A stretch of 49,236 bases of DNA from the NCBI GenBank assembly GCA_045536025.1, contig JAZSMT010000003.1:1-49236 (forward strand), given 5' to 3'. The notes beneath the pieces were generated by a model, which ran no database searches, was not told the DNA's origin, and saw only the letters and a list, made by a program, of their open reading frames with translations. Position numbers and translations under genes: made by a program. Shown here one piece after another: positions 7,576-14,358 of the stretch; positions within the stretch are counted from its first letter, which is position 1; every line of letters starts with the position of its first letter. The stretch is from HGM11412 sp045536025 (GTDB taxonomy: Bacteria; Bacillota; Clostridia; Christensenellales; Borkfalkiaceae).

Positions 7576-7925
7576 AAAAGCAAGCGATTATTCGCTGTTC
7601 CGTTAGGGATTTTTAGTTAGTAATAAAAGTGTAGCCCACTATACTTCGCAAAAAAGCGAAATATGGTGGGCTTTTCTTATCCACAAAAGATAAATTATTA
7701 TAAGTTATATTTTTAGCCTTGTGGCTAAAAGTGATATGCAAAACTATTTTGCGTTAGATTGCGACTTGCAGTCGCAGTTATATTAAATAAATCCTTAACT
7801 CGACGTAAGGCGAATATAACTGCCGATAGGCAATATCACTTGCGTTAGCAAATATCACAAATCCGCAAGGATTTATTTAGTTGTCGCATATTCCCTATGG
7901 GAAGAGCGACTATTCGCTTGCTTTT
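7576..7925 (+). mobile_element. Hairpin-mosaic element, copy A, inside a split terminator
   Basis: A 350-base gene-free element. Outer arms: 21 bases at 7576-7596 and their inverse at 7905-7925 with 2 mismatches, starting AAAAGCAAGCGA. Inside: the shared TAGGGATTTTTAGT (7604-7617); a 17-bp terminator-like hairpin (7633-7649 / 7656-7672); TTATCCACA (7677-7685); small hairpins TTTTAGCC/GGCTAAAA (7711-7730), GCAAAA/TTTTGC (7738-7752) and TGCGACT/AGTCGCA (7760-7776) joined by GTTATAT or GTGATAT linkers; a perfect 12-bp stem AAATAAATCCTT (7785-7796) / AAGGATTTATTT (7867-7878); and a terminal GTCGC...GCGAC hairpin. The outer arms read as the terminator of the PH-like gene, with a T-rich tail on the minus strand. 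No transposase is present. Confidence 0.7.
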
Positions 7926-8377
7926 TCAGTTTCTTGAATATACGGAATACTTGGAAATTTTGATTTTAATTCGTCAACGAATTTTTCCTTCCATTTATCT
8001 GATACGACTATTACGAAATAGCTTTCGTCCTCAAACGTAAGCTCGAGCTTGTTTTTGTTGGTGATAAGCTTTATCTCTTTAACGTCTGATATATCTATGT
8101 TGTTTTTAATAATTCCCCACCTTAAAACCACCGCTTTATCGGTAATTTGGTAATAGGAATTTGCAAAAGCCGATATCATAAACACTATAAAAAATATAGA
8201 CAAGCCTACCGAGAGTATTAAAGATACGTATTCGTAAAACCCAGGTGCTATTCCCTTTGACGATAGGTTTATAAAGCGCACGGCGTTAACTACGATACAA
8301 CCAAGCGCCACTAAACCGCCGATTACTGCTATTATATAAAAAATTTTAGTAAATTGATATTTGTATTTCGTTTCCAT
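7910..8377 (-). CDS. Membrane protein with bacterial PH-like domain
   Basis: A 155-residue protein with two membrane helices (about residues 9-31 and 47-71) followed by a small beta-rich domain from about residue 75 (YYQITDKAVVLRWGIIKNNIDISDVKEIKL) that looks like a bacterial pleckstrin-homology domain. The function of this family is not known. The final residues KASE and the stop codon lie inside the right arm of element A, so the native C-terminus may have been altered. The promoter on the minus strand has TACAAT (complement of 8384-8389) ending 6 bases before the ATG and no ribosome-binding site, so the message is probably leaderless. Confidence 0.65.
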   Translation of the reverse strand: METKYKYQFTKIFYIIAVIGGLVALGCIVVNAVRFINLSSKGIAPGFYEYVSLILSVGLSIFFIVFMISAFANSYYQITDKAVVLRWGIIKNNIDISDVKEIKLITNKNKLELTFEDESYFVIVVSDKWKEKFVDELKSKFPSIPYIQETEKASE

Positions 8378-8383
8378 ATATAT

Positions 8384-8389
8384 ATTGTA
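8384..8389 (-). promoter_or_regulatory. -10 box of a leaderless promoter (PH-like gene)
   Basis: TACAAT on the minus strand ends 6 bases before the ATG at 8377. The -35 region is weak. It is back-to-back with the plus-strand promoter at 8410-8438. Confidence 0.5.
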
Positions 8390-8409
8390 ACATACTTTTT
8401 TATAAATTG

Positions 8410-8438
8410 TTGACTATTTTTGCAAAATCTTATATATT
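8410..8438 (+). promoter_or_regulatory. Leaderless promoter of the ABC-F gene
   Basis: TTGACT (8410-8415), a 17-base spacer, TATATT (8433-8438), then 6 bases to the ATG at 8445. No ribosome-binding site is seen. Confidence 0.75.
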
Positions 8439-8444
8439 TTACCT

Positions 8445-9992
8445 ATGAGCATTTTAGAAATTAGAAATTTAACCCACCGATACGACGATAGATACCTATT
8501 TCAAAACGCCTCCGTTTCAGTTAACAACGGCGAGCATTTAGGAATAGTTGGTCTTAACGGCGCGGGCAAAACCACTTTTATAAATATTATAGCGGGCAAG
8601 CTCTCGCAAGACGACGGCGAGGTTTTACGCCAACCGTCGGCACGTTGGGGATATTTAGACCAGCACGCCGATATAGATAGAAGTTTAACGGTTATCGAGT
8701 ATCTTCGCGGTGCGTTTACCTACCTTTACGAGCTGAGTGATAAGCTTGAAAATATCTATTTAAAAATGGGCGAGGTAACAGACCCTGACGAGCTTGATAA
8801 ACTGATAAACAAGTCTGCACGCATGCAAGATTTGCTTGACGAGGCTGGCTTTTACGATTTGGATAGTAAAATTAAAAAAGTGGCAGGCGGTTTAGGTATA
8901 GGCGCAGTTGGCTACGATACTTTAATTTCAAGGCTTTCAGGTGGCGAAAGAGCTAAGCTTATGCTTTCAAAGCTTTTACTTGAAGAGGTTGACGTAATGC
9001 TACTTGACGAGCCTACCAACTTTTTAGATATCGAGCATATCGACTGGCTTAAAAAGTATCTTAACGGCTATAAAAAAACGTTTATGGTAATCTCGCACGA
9101 TACCGATTTTTTAGACGGCGTTTGCAAGTTTATTATAAACATTGAAAACGGTGGTATTAAAAAATATTCGGGCAACTACTCGACCTTTATAGTTCAACGC
9201 GAAATGAACGCCCGCCAGTATGAAGAAGAATATAATCGCCAGCAAGCTGAAATTAAAAAAATGCAAGATTATATCGACAAAAATAAGGCGCGCGCAGCGA
9301 CTGCCGGCATGGCGAATTCCCGTAAGAAAATGCTTGACAGAATTGAGATTATGCAAAAGCCTATGACGGTGCACGACGCCGTGTTTTCCTTTCCGTCAAT
9401 CCCACTTAACAGCAAAGATTTTTTAATGATTAAAGGCTTAGAGGTGGGGTATGATAAAACGCTTATTCCGCCCATTGATATCCACCTTAAAAGCCAAGAT
9501 AAGCTTTGGATTAGAGGCACTAACGGCGTCGGCAAAACTACTCTTATTAAAACTCTTCTTCGCAAAATTCGCGCAAGGGGCGGTAGCTTTTTATTCCACG
9601 TTGCAACAAAACCTGCATACCTTGAACAAGAGCTAGACTTTTCTAACACCAACGACAACGCTATGAACTTTATTGCCGAGCGATTTCCTCGGTTTAACTA
9701 TAAACAGCAACGCGCAGAGCTTGCTAAGGTGGGATTAAAAGGCGACCTTGCCATAAAGCCCATAAAAGATATGAGTGGTGGCGAACAAGTTAGGCTTAAG
9801 CTTGCCGTACTTAACAACACACCGTCAAACGTTTTGATACTTGACGAGCCGACAAACCACTTAGACGTGCGCGCCAAAGAAGCGCTTAAAAAGGCGCTTA
9901 TTGCCTACGAGGGCGCAATAATTCTAGTCAGCCACGAGCACGACTTTGCAGGCGAAATTTGTAATATTGTATTTGACGCAAAAACAAGATAG
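8445..9992 (+). CDS. ABC-F family ATPase
   Basis: Two ABC ATPase domains in one 515-residue chain with no membrane segments, which defines the ABC-F class of ribosome-associated factors. Domain 1 has Walker A GLNGAGKTT (about 37-45), signature LSGGE (about 166-170) and Walker B LLDEPTNFLD. A charged linker (KKMQDYIDKNKARAAT) of the ABC-F type joins the domains. Domain 2 has GTNGVGKTT, MSGGEQ and LILDEPTNHLD. Both domains keep the EPTN.LD block, so both sites should hydrolyse ATP. Members act as translation factors or protect the ribosome from antibiotics; which applies cannot be told here. It has its own leaderless promoter and terminator. Confidence 0.9.
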   Translation: MSILEIRNLTHRYDDRYLFQNASVSVNNGEHLGIVGLNGAGKTTFINIIAGKLSQDDGEVLRQPSARWGYLDQHADIDRSLTVIEYLRGAFTYLYELSDKLENIYLKMGEVTDPDELDKLINKSARMQDLLDEAGFYDLDSKIKKVAGGLGIGAVGYDTLISRLSGGERAKLMLSKLLLEEVDVMLLDEPTNFLDIEHIDWLKKYLNGYKKTFMVISHDTDFLDGVCKFIINIENGGIKKYSGNYSTFIVQREMNARQYEEEYNRQQAEIKKMQDYIDKNKARAATAGMANSRKKMLDRIEIMQKPMTVHDAVFSFPSIPLNSKDFLMIKGLEVGYDKTLIPPIDIHLKSQDKLWIRGTNGVGKTTLIKTLLRKIRARGGSFLFHVATKPAYLEQELDFSNTNDNAMNFIAERFPRFNYKQQRAELAKVGLKGDLAIKPIKDMSGGEQVRLKLAVLNNTPSNVLILDEPTNHLDVRAKEALKKALIAYEGAIILVSHEHDFAGEICNIVFDAKTR

Positions 9993-10000
9993 CATTAAAA

Positions 10001-10029
10001 AACACACCGCAAATTAGCGGTGTGTTTTT
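10001..10029. terminator. Bidirectional intrinsic terminator
   Basis: Perfect stem AACACACCGC (10001-10010) / GCGGTGTGTT (10017-10026) with a 6-base loop and flanking A- and T-runs. It sits between the convergent ABC-F and purine permease genes and can serve both. Confidence 0.88.
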
Positions 10030-10047
10030 ATCTTTAGTTATAACCTA

Positions 10048-11550
10048 TTAAGCAACGGGAACGAAGAAGTATAATAAGAACAATGCCGTTACGATAAGTG
10101 CAACGATAGAAATGTTCCAAACGGGTTTTTCGCCTTTCTTAAGAAGGTATTTAACGAGGTTGATAACGTATTCGATAGCGTTCATAGCAACGTAAGCGAT
10201 AAGGCCGAAACCGATACCCTTAGTGATTGAGTATGAAAGAATCATAATAACCATAGTAAGGAAAGCTGCGGTAGCGTTAACTGCATTGCTGAAATCAACT
10301 GATTTAATGTTGTTTTTCATCATAAGAACACCAACGTATATAAGTGCCGAAGAAGCTGCAGCCGAAGGAATAGCAGCGAACACGGGCATAGCGAACATTG
10401 CAAGGAAGAACAAGCAAGCAGTAGTGAACGCGGTAAGACCAGTTCTACCACCAGCAGACACGCCTGCACCAGATTCTACAAAAGTAGTAACGGTAGACGT
10501 ACCAAGGATTGCGCCTGCGCAAGTTGCAATAGAGTCAGAAACCATAATTCTATCGTAGTTGTAGGGTTTGTTGTTTTCATCAGATAAAATTCTGTTACCG
10601 CCACAGCAACCAACGATAGTCCCCATAGTGTCAAACATATCAATCATACACATAGTGATAATAACCATTATTACGGTGAAGATTGAACCCGATGGGAATC
10701 CTTCGCTAAATACTTGAGTGAAAGAGAAGAATACGCTCTTTTCACCGCCAAAGAAGTTTGCAAAGTTTTCCCAGAATTTCCAAGAAACAGAGCCGTTGCC
10801 AGCAAGAACAGATAAATCGGTAACACCAAGGGGAATACCTACGATAGCAGCGCCGATAATACCGAAAATAACGGCACCCTTAACGTTAAGTTTATCAAGT
10901 ATTGCAATAAGGAATAAACCTACGAAACAAACGATTGCAGATTGAGATGCAAACGAAGCGGGATTGCCAACGTTAACGATTTGTTCGCCCCACTTAGTAA
11001 AGTCAACGAAACCTACTTGAGTGTAAGCGTTGTGAACGATAACGCCTGCATTTTGCATACCGATATAAGCAATGAATAAACCGATACCAACCGAGATTGC
11101 GCTTCTAACAGCAACCGGCATACCGTCAAACACGAGTTCACGGAAAGATTTACCTTTAATTGTTATGAGAGAAAGGGCAAGGAAAACAATACCCGAAATT
11201 AAAACCATTGCAAATGCTTGACCGATAGTGAATTGAACACCGTAAGTGTCTGCAGCCCAAATAGCGATAAGACCACCAAGTAAAGAGTTAAGACCCATAC
11301 CAGAAGCTTGAGCAAGTGGCATTTTTGCAAAAAAAGCCATAAGGAGCGTACCGATTACTGCACCAAGTGCGGTTGCAATAAATACTGACGGCCAATAAGC
11401 TTTGTCTGCGCCAACTAAAATTTGCGCTGGGTTAACCGTTAAAATATACGCCATTGCAAGGAAGGTAACTATACCTGCAATGATTTCCGTTTTAACGGAG
11501 GTTTGTTTTTTCTCGGCGTCAAAACCGAGAAGGTTTAAAAACTTATTCAT
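10048..11550 (-). CDS. Purine (hypoxanthine/guanine type) permease, AzgA/NCS2 family
   Basis: A 500-residue integral membrane protein with about 13-14 hydrophobic segments. The N-terminus (LGFDAEKKQTSVKTEIIAG, then TFLAMAYILTVNPAQIL) and the QASGMGLNS block are hallmarks of the AzgA-like branch of nucleobase:cation symporters (PbuG/PbuO), which import hypoxanthine, guanine or adenine. The MFDTMGTIVG segment and the TSTVTTFVESGAGVSAGGRTGL region match the substrate-site helices. The ribosome-binding site is AGGAGG, 8 bases from the ATG. I looked for a purine riboswitch in the leader and saw none; the leader is only about 40 bases. Confidence 0.88.
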   Translation of the reverse strand: MNKFLNLLGFDAEKKQTSVKTEIIAGIVTFLAMAYILTVNPAQILVGADKAYWPSVFIATALGAVIGTLLMAFFAKMPLAQASGMGLNSLLGGLIAIWAADTYGVQFTIGQAFAMVLISGIVFLALSLITIKGKSFRELVFDGMPVAVRSAISVGIGLFIAYIGMQNAGVIVHNAYTQVGFVDFTKWGEQIVNVGNPASFASQSAIVCFVGLFLIAILDKLNVKGAVIFGIIGAAIVGIPLGVTDLSVLAGNGSVSWKFWENFANFFGGEKSVFFSFTQVFSEGFPSGSIFTVIMVIITMCMIDMFDTMGTIVGCCGGNRILSDENNKPYNYDRIMVSDSIATCAGAILGTSTVTTFVESGAGVSAGGRTGLTAFTTACLFFLAMFAMPVFAAIPSAAASSALIYVGVLMMKNNIKSVDFSNAVNATAAFLTMVIMILSYSITKGIGFGLIAYVAMNAIEYVINLVKYLLKKGEKPVWNISIVALIVTALFLLYFFVPVA

Positions 11551-11593
11551 TTAAAAATCCTCCTATATGTGTAAAAACACAAAATCTAATTTC

Positions 11594-11622
11594 ATTTTAA
11601 CACTTTTATCGACCACTTTCAA
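11594..11622 (-). promoter_or_regulatory. Purine permease promoter
   Basis: On the minus strand TTGAAA (complement of 11617-11622), a 17-base spacer and TAAAAT (complement of 11594-11599). The predicted leader is about 37 bases. Confidence 0.65.
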
Positions 11623-11671
11623 CAAATTTGTGAAAAAAATTTCACATTTTTACATTTTATTTCATAAAATG

Positions 11672-11701
11672 AAAAACGACTGCGTTTTTGCAGTCGTTTT
11701 T
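11672..11701. terminator. Intrinsic terminator after ppx/gppA
   Basis: A 12-bp stem AAAAACGACTGC (11672-11683) / GCAGTCGTTTTT (11690-11701) with a 6-base loop, 5 bases beyond the stop of the phosphatase gene on the minus strand. Confidence 0.85.
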
Positions 11702-11706
11702 AAAAA

Positions 11707-13221
11707 TTAAAGTATCTCTAAGTTCTTTTTAAATATTCTCTTGAAGTCGGATTGAGATGAAAGCGCGTCTTTAATCTCCAAGGTAGCGTCGCTATTAAAC
11801 TCCGTTTTCATAATAACGGAATCACCTAAAACGTCACAATTAATCGTTTCAACGCTACTTGCCATACTTCTATCAAGGCTTACGGCAATTCTAAGCATAA
11901 TACCAAGCTTTCTTATAATCTCAACGTCCTCTTCCGAAATAAATTCCTTATACTTTATAAGGTCGGCAAGCGAGAAATCGTCGTTCTTATAATTTGCAAC
12001 CACTAGCGCGGCAAGAACTATTTCTCTTTGCGAAATACCGTAAAGCGAAGAATTAAGTATTATGTAACTAGTGTGCTTTTGATAATCGTAATACTTAATG
12101 CTATTACCCGTGTTATATAAATAAGCGGCAACCTTTAAGATTTTTAAGCATTGGCGGGGGAATTTGTGTAAAACTCTCATTTGCTTGAAAAGCTGAACGG
12201 ACAAGTTTACAACTTGTTCACTATGCTTTTCGTTGCGCTTGTAGTATTTAACTAGCGTTTGCAAGCTGTAAGTCAAAACGTCGGATATAGGCTTTTCAAC
12301 CGTCATCGGAACGGCGTAGTTAAACATCATACCCTCTCTAAGTCCACACGCAGAGATCGTCATACTCTCAAAATTGAGATACTTGATAAACGCGTGGGCA
12401 ACAGCAAATGCCGATGGCAATAAATCCGCCCTATCAGACGATATGCCTTTAATGCGCTTTTTCTTGTCAATATCAAGAGATTTAAGCGTGTCGTAAACGC
12501 TTTCAAACTCTTCCGTTTTAACGTTGTAGTTATGAATAAGGGGAAGTGGGCATTTTTTCTTTATCTTTACGATTTTGCAAAGATTTCTAAACGAACCGCC
12601 ACAGCCTATAAGCTGAGTTTCAGGATCAATTTCCTTAAGCCACTCTATGCCTTTTAATTGCTCGAAAATAAATTCTTCAATCTTTTCAGCTTGTTCCTCT
12701 GCGGTCAAACCGTCACTCGAGAAAAGGTCGGTTAAAGTTACCGCACCAAACGGTAGGGTTTCGTAATTTAAAAGATTTCTGCGATTATAGTAAATAACCT
12801 TGGTGCTACCACCGCCAATTTCTAAAATTAAACCCTTTGATATATCCATGGTGTTAATTACGCCACGGTAAACGTAGGTTGCCTCTTCTTCAGCCGATAA
12901 AACTTTGAGCTTTATGCCCGTGTTTGCAACGATTTCATCAAGGAAACTGCGCTGATTTTTTGCACGGCGAACAGCCGCCGTCGCAACCGATATAATCCTT
13001 TCAATCTCGTACGCGTCGCACAGTTTTCTAAACATTTTAAGCGTTTTAATCGTTTCGGCAATACGCTGGGGTTTTAAAAACCCGTCACGCTCCATGTCTT
13101 TACCTAAACGAACGCTTTCCTTAAGTTGGTCGATAACCATAAAATGACCGTCACCGAGCATCTCGACTATGACGAGCCTTGCGGTATTCGAACCTAAATC
13201 AATAATTCCTATTCTTTCCAC
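11707..13221 (-). CDS. Ppx/GppA family exopolyphosphatase
   Basis: A 504-residue enzyme of the sugar-kinase/Hsp70/actin-fold phosphatases that cleave the terminal phosphate of polyphosphate or the 5' phosphate of pppGpp. The N-terminal phosphate loop IDLGSNTARLVI (about 6-17), the ATAAVRRAKN segment and the second ATP-binding-like loop ILEIGGGSTKV (about 141-151) are present. The last 190 residues form an alpha-helical HD-like region, typical of the long Ppx form. Ppx and GppA cannot be separated by eye. The start codon is GTG at 13221, with GAGG about 8 bases upstream. It has its own promoter and terminator. Confidence 0.87.
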   Translation of the reverse strand: MERIGIIDLGSNTARLVIVEMLGDGHFMVIDQLKESVRLGKDMERDGFLKPQRIAETIKTLKMFRKLCDAYEIERIISVATAAVRRAKNQRSFLDEIVANTGIKLKVLSAEEEATYVYRGVINTMDISKGLILEIGGGSTKVIYYNRRNLLNYETLPFGAVTLTDLFSSDGLTAEEQAEKIEEFIFEQLKGIEWLKEIDPETQLIGCGGSFRNLCKIVKIKKKCPLPLIHNYNVKTEEFESVYDTLKSLDIDKKKRIKGISSDRADLLPSAFAVAHAFIKYLNFESMTISACGLREGMMFNYAVPMTVEKPISDVLTYSLQTLVKYYKRNEKHSEQVVNLSVQLFKQMRVLHKFPRQCLKILKVAAYLYNTGNSIKYYDYQKHTSYIILNSSLYGISQREIVLAALVVANYKNDDFSLADLIKYKEFISEEDVEIIRKLGIMLRIAVSLDRSMASSVETINCDVLGDSVIMKTEFNSDATLEIKDALSSQSDFKRIFKKNLEIL

Positions 13222-13278
13222 TCTTTTTACCTCGTGTGTTTCTAGCCCTTATAATGAGCAAAAGTCTTAGTATTGTTA

Positions 13279-13307
13279 ATTATACACCAAAAAATCTAAC
13301 ATTTCAA
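13279..13307 (-). promoter_or_regulatory. ppx/gppA promoter
   Basis: On the minus strand TTGAAA (complement of 13302-13307), a 17-base spacer and TATAAT (complement of 13279-13284), leaving a leader of about 50 bases. Confidence 0.7.
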
Positions 13308-13340
13308 TAGCATTATTAAAAAAATTTCACATTTTGTCGG

Positions 13341-13733
13341 TTATTTTTTAGAAGAGTTGCTATTTTTAGACGCTAATTTATCGGCAAAAAACTGTAGAAA
13401 TGATAGAGCTATTAAAAAACCGCCGAATATTCGCCTCAAAATATCAGCTTGTATAAATATACAAAGCACGCTACCTCCCACCGCAAAAACACACGCGGGA
13501 ATTATAACGTACAAAAGGTCTTTTTTTCTTACTAACCCGTTTTTAAAGTGGAGATACAGCGCCACGCCTGCCATGGGTATAAAAGATATGAGGTTTATCG
13601 CTTGCGAGGCTTTTTGCCCAACCTCGGTAAAAATAGTAAGTAGGGGAATTAACACCGTTCCTCCACCCATACCCATACCGCCAAGCAGTCCACCCGATAG
13701 CCCGATTATAATAAACTTTATAACGTTCGACAT
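13341..13733 (-). CDS. Half-size TSUP (TauE/SafE) permease, second of a pair
   Basis: A 130-residue membrane protein with about four helices. The GLSGGLLGGMGMGGGTVLIPLL motif region marks one TauE/SafE repeat. Standard TSUP transporters have two such repeats in about 250 residues; this one holds a single repeat. With the adjacent partner (13752-14120) it very likely builds one transporter as a heterodimer. TSUP members export organosulfonates, sulfite or related anions, or import sulfur compounds; the substrate here is unknown. The gap to the upstream partner is 18 bases. The tail is lysine- and serine-rich. Confidence 0.78.
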   Translation of the reverse strand: MSNVIKFIIIGLSGGLLGGMGMGGGTVLIPLLTIFTEVGQKASQAINLISFIPMAGVALYLHFKNGLVRKKDLLYVIIPACVFAVGGSVLCIFIQADILRRIFGGFLIALSFLQFFADKLASKNSNSSKK

Positions 13734-13751
13734 ATGTAAAGTAGCTATCTT

Positions 13752-14120
13752 TTAGGGAAAAAGCATTTTTATCCCCGCAACAAGCATAACTACCGCAAAG
13801 CCCTTCACGAGCAGTTTATTATCTATCTTTTTAAGCAGTAACGCACCGAGTATTCCACCCACTACTACCCCGCCCGACGTGATAAGCGTAGGAAATAGTT
13901 CCGCCCCCGACGCACCGCTAAAAAAGTATATAAGCGTGCTAATTACCGACACGGGAAGTATTACCGCAATGGCAGTTGCGTGCGCCACTTTTTGCTCAAT
14001 TTTCATAAGTATAGTCATAACGGGCACTACTATCATACCGCCACCACCGCCGAAAAAGCCGTTAATAAACCCCGTTACCGCCCCGAATATAACCGTTAAA
14101 AATTTCTGTTTTTTAGTCAT
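13752..14120 (-). CDS. Half-size TSUP (TauE/SafE) permease, first of a pair
   Basis: A 122-residue membrane protein with about four helices and the glycine-rich TSUP repeat motif FINGFFGGGGGMIVVPVMTI near its N-terminus. It is the upstream member of the two-gene set and carries one repeat only. Both halves keep an intact glycine motif and proper stop codons and each has its own start, so this looks like a stable split form rather than a frameshifted full-length gene. No clear promoter stands out in the 240 bases upstream. Confidence 0.78.
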   Translation of the reverse strand: MTKKQKFLTVIFGAVTGFINGFFGGGGGMIVVPVMTILMKIEQKVAHATAIAVILPVSVISTLIYFFSGASGAELFPTLITSGGVVVGGILGALLLKKIDNKLLVKGFAVVMLVAGIKMLFP

Positions 14121-14256
14121 AGTGATAGTGTTTGCAAACTTTTAAATAATTTGTATAACCCTAAAAATTATCGGCTGGTTTTGTAAAATTTAAATAAAAT
14201 TACTCTTTCAAGTGAGAACTTTTATATTCAAACGCCAAAAAACTACCTTTTAAGTA

Positions 14257-14285
14257 TTGATTTTTTATAAAAAATGTTTTATACT
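14257..14285 (+). promoter_or_regulatory. Promoter of the large lipoprotein gene
   Basis: TTGATT (14257-14262), a 17-base spacer and TATACT (14280-14285). The predicted leader is about 67 bases and ends in AAGGTGG, 5 bases before the ATG. The rest of 14121-14358 shows nothing further. Confidence 0.6.
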
Positions 14286-14358
14286 AAGTTAGTATTATAA
14301 TTAAAATGCGGGCGCATACGCGTCTATTATATGGCTCAAAACAAAAACAAGGTGGCTT

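Noticed and set aside
7576..7925. CRISPR array
   Set aside because: The repeated units are short hairpins of differing sequence joined by 7-base linkers. There is no constant repeat of 25-40 bases, no regular spacers and no cas gene.
11551..11620. Purine riboswitch before the permease gene
   Set aside because: The predicted leader is about 40 bases, too short, and has none of the three-helix core sequences.
11629..11646. TGTGAAA-4-TTTCACA inverted repeat resembling a Rex redox operator
   Set aside because: Spacing between TGTGAA and TTCACA is 6, not the 4 of the Rex site, and it lies upstream of the promoter among A/T runs.
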